Source: Antrihabitans cavernicola (GTDB lineage: Bacteria > Actinomycetota > Actinomycetes > Mycobacteriales > Mycobacteriaceae). Taken from it: a stretch of DNA of 64,000 nt. The notes under the pieces were generated by a model. That model was not told where the DNA came from and made no database searches. It saw only the letters and a list, made by a program, of their open reading frames with translations. Numbering within the stretch: position 1 is the first letter of the stretch; each line of letters opens with the position of its first letter. Shown here piece after piece: positions 31,941 to 44,153 of the stretch. A program made the translations under genes and the position numbers. The stretch is taken from the NCBI RefSeq assembly GCF_008297975.1, contig NZ_VLNY01000003.1, positions 372,001 to 436,000 of the forward strand. Reading direction: 5' to 3'.

Positions 31941-33034
31941 CCAACGCGGAACAGGATTTTGGGGTCGAGCGGAGCGAGGGGGAATTGACGCGGGTCGAAG
32001 GTGACGCAGTTCGGTCGAACCCTGCGATCGTCGCGCTCGGCGGTGGGCACGGCTTGTTCGCGACCCTGAGCGCGTTACGCAGACTGAGTTCCGACGTGAC
32101 CGCAGTGGTGACGGTCGCCGACGACGGCGGATCATCGGGCAGGCTGCGGTCCGAGCTCGGTGTGATTCCGCCCGGGGACCTTCGGATGGCGCTCGCTGCC
32201 CTCGCCGATCCGGGTGCGGACACGCAGGTCTGGACCGACACGGTGCAGCATCGCTTCCGCGGTACCGGCGCGTTGGCAGGCCATTCGGTCGGAAACCTGA
32301 TTCTCGCCGGGCTCACCGAGGTGCTCGGGGATCCCGTTGCGGCACTGGACGAATTGGCCAAGGTGCTCAAGATCAGCGGTCGGGTGCTCCCGATGTCGCC
32401 GATCGCGCTCGACATCGAAGCCGACGTCTCCGGGCTCGAAGCCGACCCGCGGGTCAGCCGCTGCATTCGCGGCCAAGTCGCTGTCGCGACGACGCCCGGC
32501 AAGGTTCGCAGGGTGCGATTGATCCCGTCGGATCCACCCGCGTGTTCCGATGCGATCACCGCCATCGACGATGCCGACATGGTGGTACTCGGCCCCGGGT
32601 CCTGGTTCACCAGTGTGATTCCGCACGTACTCGTTCCCGAGTTGCATCACGCTCTCCTCCTCACTCGGGCGCGCAAGGTGCTGGTTCTCAACCTGGCCGC
32701 GGAGCCGGGGGAGACCGCGGGATTCTCCGCAGAGCGACACCTCCACGTACTGTCGCAACACGCGCCCGCTTTCACGGTCGATCACGTGATCGTCGATTCG
32801 GGCTGGGTACCGGAAGGCAGGGAGCGGGAGCATCTTGCGCGGGCCGCGGACAAACTCGGTGCGGTGATTACGTTCGCCGACGTATCCGAGCCGGGGACGC
32901 AGAAGCACCACACGGGCAAGCTCGCCGCGGTACTGGAGCAGTTGATCGATGCGCAGCAAACGATGAATCCGCGAGCGGGCGCGGACGACCCAGGGGTGGA
33001 GACGATGACGAAGGAGGGCGCCACGTGGCGATGA
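31937..33034 (+). CDS. yvcK: YvcK/GlmR-family gluconeogenesis and cell-shape factor
   Basis: A 365-residue member of the YvcK/CofD-like family. It begins its fold with [18 protein letters not shown] near residue 32 and [24 protein letters not shown] near 60. In Bacillus and mycobacteria the protein binds UDP-sugars and supports growth on gluconeogenic carbon and cell-wall precursor supply (family knowledge). The N-terminal 30 residues are acidic and variable. It overlaps rapZ (ATGA) and, by 10 bp, whiA. Confidence 0.95.
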   Translation: MTNAEQDFGVERSEGELTRVEGDAVRSNPAIVALGGGHGLFATLSALRRLSSDVTAVVTVADDGGSSGRLRSELGVIPPGDLRMALAALADPGADTQVWTDTVQHRFRGTGALAGHSVGNLILAGLTEVLGDPVAALDELAKVLKISGRVLPMSPIALDIEADVSGLEADPRVSRCIRGQVAVATTPGKVRRVRLIPSDPPACSDAITAIDDADMVVLGPGSWFTSVIPHVLVPELHHALLLTRARKVLVLNLAAEPGETAGFSAERHLHVLSQHAPAFTVDHVIVDSGWVPEGREREHLARAADKLGAVITFADVSEPGTQKHHTGKLAAVLEQLIDAQQTMNPRAGADDPGVETMTKEGATWR

Positions 33035-34008
33035 CAGCTGAGGTTAAGGACGAGCTCAGCAGATTGACCGTCACTCAGGTCAGCGCTCGTCGCGCGGAAC
33101 TGTCCGCTCTGTTGCGGTTTGCCGGGGGCTTGCACATCGTGGCGGGACGGGTGGTAGTCGAGGCCGAGGTGGATCTCGGATCGACCGCGCGCAGATTGCG
33201 GCGCGAGATCTTCGAGCTGTACGGCTACAGCTCCGATGTTCATGTGCTCGGTGCGGGCGGACTCCGCAAGACATCGCGCTATGTGGTGCGCGTCGCCAAG
33301 GAGGGCGAGGCGCTGGCACGGCAGACAGGTCTGCTCGACGTGCGTGGCCGGCCTGTGCGTGGACTCCCCGCACAGGTGGTCGGCGGAACGGTCGGTGACG
33401 CGGAAGCAGCGTGGCGCGGGGCATTTCTGGCCCATGGTTCGTTGACCGAGCCCGGCCGGTCGTCGGCGCTCGAGGTCAGCTGTCCCGGGCCGGAAGCGGC
33501 GTTGGCGCTGGTCGGGGCGGCTCGAAGGCTAGGCATCGCTGCGAAGGCGCGCGAGGTTCGCGGCACCGATCGCGTCGTCGTTCGCGACGGCGAGGCCATC
33601 GGCGCTCTGCTGACACGGATGGGTGCGCAGGACACCAGGCTCACCTGGGAGGAGCGGCGGATGCGTCGCGAAGTGCGCGCGACGGCGAATCGCCTTGCCA
33701 ACTTCGACGATGCCAATCTGCGCCGCTCGGCCCGTGCCGCTGTTGCCGCAGCCGCCCGTGTGGAGCGCGCGCTGCAGATTCTCGGCGACGACGTTCCCGA
33801 CCATCTCGCGGCGGCGGGAACTCTGCGCGTCGCGCATCGTCAAGCGTCGTTGGAAGAGCTCGGCCAACTCGCCGACCCGCCGATGACCAAGGACGCCGTA
33901 GCGGGTCGCATCCGTCGGCTGCTGTCGATGGCGGATCGCCGGGCGAAGGACACCGGCATCCCGGATACCGAGTCGGCAGTCACCGCAGACCTGCTTGACG
34001 AGGCCTGA
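33025..34008 (+). CDS. whiA: Sporulation/cell-division regulator WhiA
   Basis: A 327-residue DNA-binding protein with a degenerate LAGLIDADG-homing-endonuclease fold at the N-terminus and a helix-turn-helix at the C-terminus (about 240-300). It begins [14 protein letters not shown], as in Streptomyces and mycobacterial WhiA. Nuclease residues are not expected to be active. In Streptomyces it works with WhiB to activate ftsZ and other division genes; in non-sporulating relatives the role is less clear. GTG start with AAGGAGG inside the yvcK end, and the stop of yvcK overlaps it by 10 bp. Confidence 0.95.
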   Translation: MAMTAEVKDELSRLTVTQVSARRAELSALLRFAGGLHIVAGRVVVEAEVDLGSTARRLRREIFELYGYSSDVHVLGAGGLRKTSRYVVRVAKEGEALARQTGLLDVRGRPVRGLPAQVVGGTVGDAEAAWRGAFLAHGSLTEPGRSSALEVSCPGPEAALALVGAARRLGIAAKAREVRGTDRVVVRDGEAIGALLTRMGAQDTRLTWEERRMRREVRATANRLANFDDANLRRSARAAVAAAARVERALQILGDDVPDHLAAAGTLRVAHRQASLEELGQLADPPMTKDAVAGRIRRLLSMADRRAKDTGIPDTESAVTADLLDEA

Positions 34009-34045
34009 CCACTTCGAGTCGCCAGGCCCGCGCGGGCTAAGGTGA

Positions 34046-35101
<1,056 letters not shown>

Positions 35102-35104
35102 ATC

Positions 35105-36316
35105 GTGGCGGTGAAAACCCTCCAAGACCTGCTCGATGAAGGTGTCGAAGGTCGGGGCGTGCTGGTGCGCTCCGACCTCAACGTCCCGCTCGAGGACGGT
35201 CAGATCACCGATCCGGGCCGCATCATCGCATCGGCGCCGACGCTGAAGGCGCTGGCGGAAGCAGGTGCCAAGGTGATCGTCACCGCGCACCTCGGCCGAC
35301 CCAAAGGCGCCGTGGATACGGCGTTGTCGCTGGCACCCGTTGCGGCCAAGCTCGGTGAAGAACTCGGTCGCAACGTTCAGCTCGCCGGCGATGTTGTCGG
35401 CGGCGATGCGCTCGCCCGCTCGGAGGGCCTCACCGACGGCGATGTGTTGCTGCTGGAGAACATCCGCTTCGATCCGCGCGAGACCAGCAAGGACGACGCC
35501 GAGCGCAAGAAACTCGCCGAGGCGCTCGTCGAACTGGTCGGCGACGACGGAGCGTTCGTCTCCGATGGTTTCGGCGTGGTGCACCGCAAGCAGGCGTCTG
35601 TCTACGACGTCGCCGAGCTGCTCCCGCACTACGCGGGCAACCTGGTTGCGGCCGAAGTCGACGTGCTGGCCAAGCTGACGCAGGACCCCGAGCAGCCGTA
35701 CGCGGTGGTGCTCGGTGGTTCCAAGGTCTCGGACAAGCTTGCGGTCATCGAGGCTCTTGCGCCGAAGGTCGACACATTGGTCATCGGTGGCGGTATGTGC
35801 TTCACCTTCTTTGCGGCACAAGGTCATTCGGTCGGTAACTCGTTGAAGCAGGACGAGATGATCGACACCTGCAAGGACCTGCTGGACCGGTTCGCGGACA
35901 CGATTCACCTGCCCAAGGACGTCGTCGTCGCGGACAAGTTCGCGGCGGATGCCGAAGCCAAGACGGTTGCCGTCGAGGCGATCCCGGACGGCTGGATGGG
36001 CCTCGACATCGGTCCCGAGTCGGCGAAGCGATTCGGTGCTGTGCTCGGTGCGGCCAAGACGGTCTTCTGGAACGGCCCGATGGGCGTGTTCGAGTTCGCG
36101 AAGTTCGAGGCAGGCACCCGCGCGGTTGCCGAAGCAATCGTCGGTGCCACCGGCAAGGGTGCGTTCAGTGTGGTCGGCGGTGGCGATTCGGCTGCGGCCG
36201 TGCGTGCACTGGGACTGCCCGACGACGGCTTCTCCCACATCTCGACCGGCGGCGGCGCGTCGTTGGAATACCTGGAGGGCAAGGAATTGCCTGGCCTCAG
36301 CGTTCTGGAGTCCTGA
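35105..36316 (+). CDS. pgk: Phosphoglycerate kinase
   Basis: Transfers the acyl phosphate of 1,3-bisphosphoglycerate to ADP. The 403-residue protein shows [14 protein letters not shown] near residue 19, HLGRPKGA near 60, [16 protein letters not shown] near 201 and the nucleotide-binding [11 protein letters not shown] near 357. GTG start 3 nt after gap stops; no clear own ribosome site, so it depends on coupling. tpiA follows 4 nt later. Confidence 0.98.
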   Translation: MAVKTLQDLLDEGVEGRGVLVRSDLNVPLEDGQITDPGRIIASAPTLKALAEAGAKVIVTAHLGRPKGAVDTALSLAPVAAKLGEELGRNVQLAGDVVGGDALARSEGLTDGDVLLLENIRFDPRETSKDDAERKKLAEALVELVGDDGAFVSDGFGVVHRKQASVYDVAELLPHYAGNLVAAEVDVLAKLTQDPEQPYAVVLGGSKVSDKLAVIEALAPKVDTLVIGGGMCFTFFAAQGHSVGNSLKQDEMIDTCKDLLDRFADTIHLPKDVVVADKFAADAEAKTVAVEAIPDGWMGLDIGPESAKRFGAVLGAAKTVFWNGPMGVFEFAKFEAGTRAVAEAIVGATGKGAFSVVGGGDSAAAVRALGLPDDGFSHISTGGGASLEYLEGKELPGLSVLES

Positions 36317-36320
36317 GTAA

Positions 36321-37106
36321 ATGGCACGGAAGCCGCTCATCGCGGGCAACTGGAAGATGAACCTCAACCACCTCGAGGCCATCACTCTGGTGCAGAAGAT
36401 CGCGTTCTCGTTGCCCGCCAAGTACTTCGACAAGGTGGACGTGACGGTGATTCCGCCGTTCACCGACATCCGAAGCGTGCAGTCGTTGGTCGAGGGCGAC
36501 AAGTTGCTCGTCACCTACGGTGCGCAGGACGTCTCGGCCCAAGATTCCGGTGCGTACACCGGCGAGATCAGCGGCTCCATGCTGGCCAAGCTGGGCTGCA
36601 CGTTCGTGGTTGTCGGCCACTCCGAGCGGCGCACGCTGCACGGCGAGGACGACGCCACCGTGTTGGCGAAGACCAAGGCCGCGCTGAAGAACGACCTCAC
36701 GCCGATCGTCTGCATCGGTGAGGGCCTCGAGATTCGCGAGGCCGGCAATCAGGTGGAGCACAACCTCGAGCAATTGCGTGGCTCGTTGAAGGGCTTGTCG
36801 GCGGACGACATCGCGAAGGTCGTCGTTGCCTACGAGCCGGTGTGGGCGATCGGAACCGGGCGCGTAGCGACGCCGTCGGATGCGCAAGAAGTATGTGCAG
36901 CTGTGCGTGCGGAGTTGGCGACGCTGGCGAACGACGAGGTCGCAGCCGGTGTTCGCGTGCTCTACGGCGGTTCGGTGAACGCCAAGAACGTCGGCGAGAT
37001 CGTGGCCGAGGACGACGTCGACGGTGCCCTCGTCGGAGGAGCGTCGCTCAAGGGTGACGAATTCGCCACACTGTCCGCCATCGCCGCCGGTGGCCCGCTG
37101 CCCTGA
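36321..37106 (+). CDS. tpiA: Triosephosphate isomerase
   Basis: Interconverts dihydroxyacetone phosphate and glyceraldehyde 3-phosphate. The 261-residue TIM barrel carries GNWKMN near residue 9, the catalytic His in [13 protein letters not shown] near 100, the catalytic Glu in [14 protein letters not shown] near 173 and YGGSVNAKN near 213. Third gene of the glycolytic block. A 17-bp tandem duplication lies right after its stop. Confidence 0.98.
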   Translation: MARKPLIAGNWKMNLNHLEAITLVQKIAFSLPAKYFDKVDVTVIPPFTDIRSVQSLVEGDKLLVTYGAQDVSAQDSGAYTGEISGSMLAKLGCTFVVVGHSERRTLHGEDDATVLAKTKAALKNDLTPIVCIGEGLEIREAGNQVEHNLEQLRGSLKGLSADDIAKVVVAYEPVWAIGTGRVATPSDAQEVCAAVRAELATLANDEVAAGVRVLYGGSVNAKNVGEIVAEDDVDGALVGGASLKGDEFATLSAIAAGGPLP

Positions 37107-37110
37107 TCGG

Positions 37111-37144
37111 CACGGTGTCTGCAAGAACACGGTGTCTGCAAGAA
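37111..37144. repeat. Perfect 17-bp tandem duplication
   Basis: CACGGTGTCTGCAAGAA occurs at 37111-37127 and again without a gap at 37128-37144. It fills the start of the tpiA-secG gap, just before the likely secG promoter region (TATGTA near 37177). A recent slippage duplication is the simple explanation. Confidence 0.75.
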
Positions 37145-37201
37145 ACGGCGTCGCCTGTAAAGTGGGCAAGGTTGTCTATGTACTCGACCTAAAGGGCAAA
37201 A

Positions 37202-37435
37202 ATGGAACTGTTCCTGGATATCTTGCTGGTCATCACCAGCGCGTTGCTCGTGCTGCTGGTGCTCCTGCACCGCGCCAAGGGCGGCGGTCTGTCCAGTCTG
37301 TTCGGTGGCGGTGTCCAGTCCAGCTTGTCCGGGTCCACCGTCGTGGAGAAGAACCTCGACCGCATCACGCTGTTCACGGCAGCTGTCTGGCTGATCGCGA
37401 TCCTCGGAATCGGCCTGGAGATCAAGTTCAGCTGA
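37202..37435 (+). CDS. secG: Protein-export membrane protein SecG
   Basis: A 77-residue auxiliary subunit of the SecYEG translocon. It has two membrane helices (about residues 3-22 and 53-73) separated by a Gly/Ser-rich loop ([20 protein letters not shown]), as typical for SecG. AAAGGG lies 6 nt before the ATG. It is placed between tpiA and ppc as in other rhodococci and corynebacteria. Confidence 0.95.
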   Translation: MELFLDILLVITSALLVLLVLLHRAKGGGLSSLFGGGVQSSLSGSTVVEKNLDRITLFTAAVWLIAILGIGLEIKFS

Positions 37436-37490
37436 AGTTTCGAGTGACCTGGGTCATGTAGCGGTAACGGGGACCCGCCATACTCTTGCG

Positions 37491-40253
37491 ATGACTGCGA
37501 CTGACCCCGGCCGTGCCGCAACAGAACCACTCCGCGAAGACATCAGATTTCTCGGCGGAATCCTCGGACAACTGGTCCGTGAACAAGAGGGCGACGACGT
37601 CTTCGCGCTCGTCGAGAAGGCGCGTGTCGAGTCGTTTCGGCTGCGGCGATCGGAGATCGAGCGGGGCGAACTCGCAACATTGTTCGACGGCATCGAGATC
37701 GGGACTGCCATCCCCGTTATCCGTGCTTTCAGCCACTTCTCGCTGCTCGCCAACCTGGCCGAAGACATTCACCGTGAGCGTCGCCGCGCGATTCACATCC
37801 GTGCTGGCGAGGCGCCGCAGGACAGCAGCCTTGCCGCCACCTACGCCAAGCTCGATGCCGCGAAGATCGATTCGGCGACGGTGGCCGATCTCCTCAAAGA
37901 TGCGCTGGTGGCGCCGGTCATCACGGCGCATCCGACCGAGACGCGTCGTCGCACCGTTTTCGAAACGCAGCGGCGGATCACCGATCTGATGCGATTCCGG
38001 GAGCGGACCGATCTGGACGAGGCCGAGCTGGCCGAGGTCAACGTTCAGGTGCGGCGGCAGATTCTGACCCTGTGGCAGACCGCATTGATTCGCCTGTCGC
38101 GGCTGCGGATTCAGGACGAGATCGAAGTGGGGCTGCGGTACTACGAGATGTCCCTGCTCGAGGTCATGCCCAAGATCAACGCCGAATTGCGGGCGGAATT
38201 GCGTAAGCGTTGGCCCGACGCCGATCTGCTACCGACGCCGATCCTGCGACCGGGCTCGTGGATCGGCGGCGATCGGGACGGTAACCCGTTCGTCACCGCA
38301 GAAGTGGTGCACGCTGCCATCCACCGTGCCGCCTTCGTCGCGCTCGAGCACTATTTGACCGAGCTGCGCATCCTGGAGCAAGAGTTGTCCATGTCGGCGC
38401 GGCTCGTGTCGGTGACCTACGCCCTCGACGAGTTGGCGGACGCGGCAGGCGAGCAGTCAGCGTTCCGGGCCGACGAACCCTACCGCCGCGCGCTGTGGGG
38501 TGTGCGGACCCGACTCACCGCAACTGCGGAGCGGTTCCTCGACGACCTCCCCGCCGACGCGGTCCGCGCCGATGCCGAACCCTACGACTCTCCACAGCAA
38601 CTGCTGGATCACCTCGACATCGTGGATTCGTCGTTGCGACGCCACGGCGACCAGATCGTCGCCGACGACCGCCTCGCCACCCTGCGTCAGTCGGTGGAGA
38701 CTTTCGGATTCAACCTGTCAGGCCTGGACCTACGACAGAACTCCGAAGTTCACGAAGAGGTGATGGCCGAACTGCTCGCCTGGGCGGGCGTGCATCCGAA
38801 CTACAAGTCGCTCCCCGAATACGACAGGGTGCAGATCCTCACAGCCGAACTGGCGACGAGGCGGCCGCTGTCGAGCCCCGATGCGACGTTCAGCGAGCTC
38901 ACCACGAAGGAATTGGCGATCACGCGTGCCGCGGCCAACGCGGTTCGAACGATCGGTCCGGGCGCGGTGCCGAACTACATCATCAGCATGTGCACCTCGG
39001 TCAGCGACATGCTCGAGGCGGCAGTGCTGCTCAAGGAAGCGGGCATCCTCGATCCCGGAAACGGAAAAGCGCCGTATTCGCCGATCGGGGTCGTTCCGCT
39101 GTTCGAAACGATCGAAGACCTGCAGCAGGGCGCGACCACCCTGCTCGCGACACTCGACATTCCGATCTACCGCGCGCTGGTTCGTGCGCGCGGCGACAAC
39201 CAAGAGGTGATGCTCGGATACTCCGACTCCAACAAGGACGGTGGGTATCTGGCCGCGAACTGGGCGCTCTACCGTGCCGAACTGGATCTGGTCGACGCCG
39301 CGCGCAAGAGCGGAATTCGGTTGCGGCTCTTCCACGGTCGCGGCGGCACCGTCGGTCGCGGCGGCGGCCCGAGCTACGACGCGATCCTGGCCCAGCCGGT
39401 GGGTGCGGTCACCGGCTCGTTGCGCATCACCGAGCAGGGTGAGGTGATCGCGGCCAAGTACGCCGAGCCGCGTCGCGCCAAACGAAACCTGGAGACTCTG
39501 CTGGCGGCCACCATCGAGTCGACGCTGCTCGACGTCGAAGGTCTCGGCTCGAGTGCGGAACCCGCCTACGCGATTCTCGACGACCTCGCCGAGCGTGCTC
39601 GGGTTTCCTACGGCGAGTTGGTGCACGAGACGCCCGGTTTCGTGGAGTACTTCCGGCTGTCGACGCCGGTCGCCGAGATCGGCGAACTGAACATCGGCAG
39701 CCGACCGGCATCGCGCAAGGCGACCAACTCCGTCTACGACCTGCGCGCCATCCCCTGGGTGATGTCGTGGAGCCAGTCGCGGGTGATGCTGCCGGGTTGG
39801 TACGGAGTGGGGTCTGCCTTCGAAGGCTGGATCGACGGCGACGACGCCAAACTCGCGAAACTGGCCGACCTGCACGAGAAGTGGCCGTTCTTCCAGACGG
39901 TGCTGTCGAACATGGCGATGGTCATGTCCAAGGCCGACCTCGGTCTCGCGGCTCGCTACGCGGAGTTGGTGCCGAATGTCGAGTTGCGCGAGAAGGTGTT
40001 CGGCATGATCACCGACGAGTTCGATCGGACCATCCGCATGCACAAGGCCATCACCGGTTCCGACGACCTGCTCAAGGACAACCCAGCGGTCGCGCGTTCG
40101 GTGTTCAACCGCTTCCCGTACCTGGAGCCGCTCAATCACCTGCAGGTGGAGTTGCTCCGGCAGTTCCGCGCGGGTGACGATCGCGAATCGGTGAAGCGCG
40201 GGATCCTGCTCACCATGAACGGCCTCGCAACGGCGTTGCAGAACAGCGGGTAG
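37491..40253 (+). CDS. ppc: Phosphoenolpyruvate carboxylase
   Basis: Carboxylates phosphoenolpyruvate to oxaloacetate, an anaplerotic step. The 920-residue protein has the catalytic His in [11 protein letters not shown] near residue 145, the conserved [10 protein letters not shown] near 575-584, [15 protein letters not shown] near 615, and the C-terminal QNSG end that binds the allosteric effector. Its position next to the glycolytic genes matches Corynebacterium, where the order gap-pgk-tpi-ppc is classical. It ends 10 bases before a convergent gene, with no intrinsic terminator in the gap. Confidence 0.97.
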   Translation: MTATDPGRAATEPLREDIRFLGGILGQLVREQEGDDVFALVEKARVESFRLRRSEIERGELATLFDGIEIGTAIPVIRAFSHFSLLANLAEDIHRERRRAIHIRAGEAPQDSSLAATYAKLDAAKIDSATVADLLKDALVAPVITAHPTETRRRTVFETQRRITDLMRFRERTDLDEAELAEVNVQVRRQILTLWQTALIRLSRLRIQDEIEVGLRYYEMSLLEVMPKINAELRAELRKRWPDADLLPTPILRPGSWIGGDRDGNPFVTAEVVHAAIHRAAFVALEHYLTELRILEQELSMSARLVSVTYALDELADAAGEQSAFRADEPYRRALWGVRTRLTATAERFLDDLPADAVRADAEPYDSPQQLLDHLDIVDSSLRRHGDQIVADDRLATLRQSVETFGFNLSGLDLRQNSEVHEEVMAELLAWAGVHPNYKSLPEYDRVQILTAELATRRPLSSPDATFSELTTKELAITRAAANAVRTIGPGAVPNYIISMCTSVSDMLEAAVLLKEAGILDPGNGKAPYSPIGVVPLFETIEDLQQGATTLLATLDIPIYRALVRARGDNQEVMLGYSDSNKDGGYLAANWALYRAELDLVDAARKSGIRLRLFHGRGGTVGRGGGPSYDAILAQPVGAVTGSLRITEQGEVIAAKYAEPRRAKRNLETLLAATIESTLLDVEGLGSSAEPAYAILDDLAERARVSYGELVHETPGFVEYFRLSTPVAEIGELNIGSRPASRKATNSVYDLRAIPWVMSWSQSRVMLPGWYGVGSAFEGWIDGDDAKLAKLADLHEKWPFFQTVLSNMAMVMSKADLGLAARYAELVPNVELREKVFGMITDEFDRTIRMHKAITGSDDLLKDNPAVARSVFNRFPYLEPLNHLQVELLRQFRAGDDRESVKRGILLTMNGLATALQNSG

Positions 40254-40263
40254 GTAACCGCGC

Positions 40264-40749
40264 CTATCGATATTCGGCAGGCAATTCGGCGTAGTCCGCC
40301 CAGGTGGGCAGTGGTACCCGCGCTATCGACGCTTCGAGGCGGTCGAGATAGTACTGCCACCTGGGGCCGACCTCGGCAACTTCGCTCGGATGCAGGTGGC
40401 GGCGGATCACCTCGAGCGTGGTGACGACGCCCACCTGGCTCAAACGCAATTCCAGCACGCCACCGTCGATGGTCACGTCCAGCTCGTGCGGCGACAAGCA
40501 GTTGTCGATCCGGACCGTCATGGTTTCGCGCCGGCAGTCGTCGTCGGTGTGGATCGCGACCGTGCCGCCGAACGGGTCGCCAGTCATGATCCCGAACCAG
40601 TCGGGCACCTTGTCTGCCTCGGTGATGCGCTCCCACAGATCGACGACGGGCAGCGCGAACGCTCGCACGTAGTGCACGAGCACCAGATCGCTGCCCGCGT
40701 CGCGGTCGTGTTCCGGTCGGACTTCGCCGAGGCTCGACGTCGGTGTCAC
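40264..40749 (-). CDS. SRPBCC/AHSA1-like domain protein
   Basis: A 161-residue soluble protein with the START-like SRPBCC fold: an opening strand VHYVRAFALPVVDLWERITEAD, with the WxxIT..d pattern near residue 38, WFGIMTG, then a run of strands and a long C-terminal helix WQYYLDRLEASIARV near 130. AHSA1-type proteins bind hydrophobic ligands or Hsp90 clients. GTG start. Ligand and role are unknown. It is on the same strand as the SWIM/SNF2 pair just upstream of it (28-bp gap) and may be co-transcribed. Confidence 0.75.
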   Translation of the reverse strand: MTPTSSLGEVRPEHDRDAGSDLVLVHYVRAFALPVVDLWERITEADKVPDWFGIMTGDPFGGTVAIHTDDDCRRETMTVRIDNCLSPHELDVTIDGGVLELRLSQVGVVTTLEVIRRHLHPSEVAEVGPRWQYYLDRLEASIARVPLPTWADYAELPAEYR

Positions 40750-40776
40750 AGTGCTCTCGATGATCGGGTCACCTTG

Positions 40777-41544
40777 CTATTGCAACATGTCGCGCGCTCG
40801 TCGCGCTGCCGACTCGACCAACCGATGGACAGCTCGTACGCCTGCATCGGCGGTGTCGGGCAAGCCGATGTCGGGGAAGGCCTCGGGGGCAGGCAGGCGG
40901 GGGAGTGGACCCGGAATCCGCGCGTAGACGGCAGCGGCGGGGACCCCGAGTTGCCGTGCCGCCTCCGTTCGCGAATCGTCAACTGCGCCAACGGAGTCTC
41001 GAAGTCGCGCGAGTAGATCGTCGCGTCCCCGGCCCCGGATCAGCAGAACCAAGAAAGGATCGTCGTCGACAAGCCACGCTGCCTGATAGGCAATGGCCGC
41101 GGCGTGCCTGCACGGCAATTCCCAACCATCGCAACCACATTCGGAATCGATGTCGCCCAACGTCGGTATCAGGTCCATGCCTAGATCGGCCGTGGTCTGG
41201 GCGAGGTCCCGCGGTAGGTCGCCGTCCAACAGTGCCGCGAGGTGTGCGGCCCGCTCGGCGATGCGGGTCTCGAGCTGCGTCCAACGCCCCTCGTCGAACC
41301 TGCGGACGAGCAGGCGCGCCGAGTACTGCTCGCCGTCCTCGACGGTTGCCGAGATCAGACCCGGCGACACCGTGATCGGGCCGACAACCCCGGCTTTCGC
41401 CAGTTTGCGACCCTTCTTCAGCTGACCCAAGTCCAACGCCGTGTCTTCCATGGCGCCGATCCACGCGCGGCCCCACCACGAGCGAGCGAACGTGCCGCCA
41501 CGTCTGCTCGGCGCGAACGCCGAAAAGCCCTGCGCTGTAGTCAC
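40777..41544 (-). CDS. SWIM zinc-finger protein
   Basis: A 255-residue protein with a SWIM-type zinc finger at about residues 133-146: CGCDGWELPCRHAAAIAY supplies CxC and CxH. The N-terminus (GGTFARSWWGRAWIGAMED) matches the family found beside SNF2 helicases in actinobacteria. SWIM fingers mediate DNA or protein contacts. GTG start overlaps the helicase stop by 4 nt, so the two are translationally coupled. It probably acts as the DNA- or partner-binding subunit of the helicase (inference). Confidence 0.9.
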   Translation of the reverse strand: MTTAQGFSAFAPSRRGGTFARSWWGRAWIGAMEDTALDLGQLKKGRKLAKAGVVGPITVSPGLISATVEDGEQYSARLLVRRFDEGRWTQLETRIAERAAHLAALLDGDLPRDLAQTTADLGMDLIPTLGDIDSECGCDGWELPCRHAAAIAYQAAWLVDDDPFLVLLIRGRGRDDLLARLRDSVGAVDDSRTEAARQLGVPAAAVYARIPGPLPRLPAPEAFPDIGLPDTADAGVRAVHRLVESAARRARDMLQ

Positions 41545-44153
41545 ATCTGCTCCTTCAGCTCGATGAAGTCGCGCAGGACGTCGTTAGACATGCCGGACAG
41601 CGTCGCGATCACGGACTTCTCGTCGCTCAGCACCGAGTCGGCAAGATCTGACTTGTCGGCGATCATCGCTGCGATCCGATCTTCGATGGTCCCTTCGGTG
41701 AGCATGCGATGCACCTGCACGGGCTTGGTCTGGCCGATCCGGTAGGCGCGATCGGTCGCCTGCGCCTCGACGGCCGGATTCCACCACCGGTCGTAGTGGA
41801 TGACGTGATCGGCGCGCATGAGATTGAGCCCGGTGCCACCTGCCTTGAGGGAGAGCAGGAACACCGGTGCGGCCGCCGCCTGAAACCGATCGACCAACGC
41901 CTGGCGTTCCGAAACAGCCGTGCCACCGTGCAAGAACAGCGTTGCGACGCCACGGGATTCGAGGTGCCGTTCGAGTAGCCGTGCCATCGCCACGTACTGC
42001 GTGAAGATCAGGACGGCACCGTCCTCCGCGATGATGGTGTCGATCAGATCGTCGACCAGGTCCAACTTCTCCGATCGGCCCTCGATCACCGGATCCGACT
42101 CGCGCAGGTACTGCGCTGGATGATTGCAGATCTGCTTCAACGCGGTCAGCAGTCCCATGATCTGGCCCCGTCGAGTGATATCGGTGGTCTCTGCAACGGC
42201 GGCCAAGCCCTCGTCGACGGCCGCCCGATACAGTCCTGCCTGTTCGCGAGTCATCGAAACGACTTGATCCGTCACGGTTTTCGTCGGTAGCTCGGGTGCA
42301 ATACCCGGATCCGACTTGCGACGCCGAAGGACGAACGGACGGATCACGCGCGTGAGTCGCTCGGTGACGATCGGATCGCGGCGTTCTTCGATCGGGCGTG
42401 CATACGTCCGGCGGAATTGCGCGCGGTCGCCGAGTAGGCCGGGGCTCGCCCAATCGAGGATGGCCCACAGGTCGGTCAGGCTGTTCTCGACGGGTGCTCC
42501 GGTCAAGGCAACCCGAACGCGCGCGGTGACATCGCGCAGTGCGCGTGCGGACTCGGACGACGGATTCTTGATGTACTGCGCTTCGTCGGCGACCATGAGC
42601 TGCCACGTCACCGCTGTGGGCGCCGAACGTACGACGGTGCCGTACGTGGTCAGGACGAAGCCAGTCGTCGTCGAATCCACCTGTCGGCCTGCACCGTGGA
42701 AGCGATAGACAGGTGTGCCGGGTGCGAACCGGCGAATCTCGCGCTCCCAGTTGCCCATCAGTGATGCCGGGCAGACGATCAGCGTCGGGCCCGCGGTATC
42801 GGCGTCGAGCTGCCGATGCAGATGCAGCGCAATGACGGTGACCGTTTTGCCGAGGCCCATGTCGTCGGCGAGGCAGACGCCCAGCCCCATTGCGGTCATC
42901 CGTGCCAGCCACGCGAAGCCGTGTTCCTGATATTGCCGCAGCGTCGCCTGCAGGTTCGCAGGCACGGCAATCGGCTCGACCGGGGCCGAGAGGCGCTGCC
43001 TCAGGTCGGCCAACCACGCGGAGTCGATCACGCGAACGGGTGCGTGATCGACCTCGATGGTTCCGGTGAGCGCGGCGGCCACACCCGACAGCGCGGAGAC
43101 AGTCTCGGACTGCTTCTGTGCGGCACGTTGCACTGTCGATGGCGCGGCGAGCACCCAGCTGTTGCGAAGCCGGACTAACGGCCGGGTGGCAGCGGCAAGT
43201 TCGGCGGTCTCGGCCTCGGTGAGTACCGATCCATCGAGAACGATGCGCCACTCGAACCCGAGACTTTCGTCGGTCGAGCAGCTGCCCTGGTGGAGGGCAC
43301 GCTGGTGGAGGGCAACCGCGGTGTGCAGCAGATGCCGTTCCCAATGGATGTCCACGCCGAGCGTGCCCAATTGCTGGGCGACACCTGCAAGCAATTCGCT
43401 CACGTCCGCGTCGCCGATGACCACAGATCCGGGCGCGTGGTCGTCGAGGACAGCCCCGAGCGTCGGCCAGACCCGCTCGGCGTCGCGCAGCGCGCTCATG
43501 GCCCGCGCTCGCACGACTGGATCGGTCCCGGTCCAGACATCGTCCAACGACCGAACTCGACCGTCGTCGTGGACCAGGACGGTCAGCGCGAAGGTGCCGG
43601 AAGTTTCGTCGTGATCGATGCGGAGCGCAAGAGGGAGCGGCTCGGCCTCCGAGTGTTCGGCCAGCTCTGTCCACTGCCGAAGATGTTCTGCCGAAATAGA
43701 ATTCGTGCCGATGACGGAATCCACCACCGCGTCCAGATAGTCGCGCAACAGCCTGTGCGACGAGTGCAGTAGCGGCGGATCGACAGCGTCGATCGGTATC
43801 GCCCGTGCTTCGGCGGGCATTGCGGCCGCGGTCTCCGCGATCAGGAGGCGCCTCGCGACGTCGAGGCCGCCGACGCGCCACGCTGCGAATCCGGCCGCGG
43901 TCACCGTTGGCCGGACCCGGCCTTCTGCCAGCAAGACCAGCGCGAGGCGGTGAGCGTGGCGCCAGTACGCCGCCGACTCGCTCGCGGTCGCGTCGGTCGC
44001 CGCTACCGCGAGCATTGTGGCGTCGACGCCGGTAGGTGCGACGCCCGGATCGGCCACCACGTCGATTCGGTCGGTACCCGCTCCGTCGCCCCAACGAGCA
44101 AGTTGGGATTCACGTGGCGGATCGGCTGGGATGAAGCTGAGCTGGGCGGGCAT
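41541..44153 (-). CDS. SNF2-family DNA helicase/translocase
   Basis: An 870-residue Swi2/Snf2-like ATPase. The N-terminal 410 residues are a family-specific extension (including a small SNF2-associated domain near 270-400). The motor follows: motif I CLADDMGLGKT near 427-437, II VADEAQYIKN near 523, III LTGAPVEN near 548, V LSLKAGGTGLNL near 763-774 and VI RAYRIGQTKPVQVHR near 801. All catalytic motifs are intact. Likely role: ATP-driven remodelling of protein-DNA complexes in repair or transcription. AAGGGA precedes the ATG. It resembles M. tuberculosis HelZ (Rv2101) by family; there too a SWIM protein is adjacent (recalled). Confidence 0.93.
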   Translation of the reverse strand: MPAQLSFIPADPPRESQLARWGDGAGTDRIDVVADPGVAPTGVDATMLAVAATDATASESAAYWRHAHRLALVLLAEGRVRPTVTAAGFAAWRVGGLDVARRLLIAETAAAMPAEARAIPIDAVDPPLLHSSHRLLRDYLDAVVDSVIGTNSISAEHLRQWTELAEHSEAEPLPLALRIDHDETSGTFALTVLVHDDGRVRSLDDVWTGTDPVVRARAMSALRDAERVWPTLGAVLDDHAPGSVVIGDADVSELLAGVAQQLGTLGVDIHWERHLLHTAVALHQRALHQGSCSTDESLGFEWRIVLDGSVLTEAETAELAAATRPLVRLRNSWVLAAPSTVQRAAQKQSETVSALSGVAAALTGTIEVDHAPVRVIDSAWLADLRQRLSAPVEPIAVPANLQATLRQYQEHGFAWLARMTAMGLGVCLADDMGLGKTVTVIALHLHRQLDADTAGPTLIVCPASLMGNWEREIRRFAPGTPVYRFHGAGRQVDSTTTGFVLTTYGTVVRSAPTAVTWQLMVADEAQYIKNPSSESARALRDVTARVRVALTGAPVENSLTDLWAILDWASPGLLGDRAQFRRTYARPIEERRDPIVTERLTRVIRPFVLRRRKSDPGIAPELPTKTVTDQVVSMTREQAGLYRAAVDEGLAAVAETTDITRRGQIMGLLTALKQICNHPAQYLRESDPVIEGRSEKLDLVDDLIDTIIAEDGAVLIFTQYVAMARLLERHLESRGVATLFLHGGTAVSERQALVDRFQAAAAPVFLLSLKAGGTGLNLMRADHVIHYDRWWNPAVEAQATDRAYRIGQTKPVQVHRMLTEGTIEDRIAAMIADKSDLADSVLSDEKSVIATLSGMSNDVLRDFIELKEQM

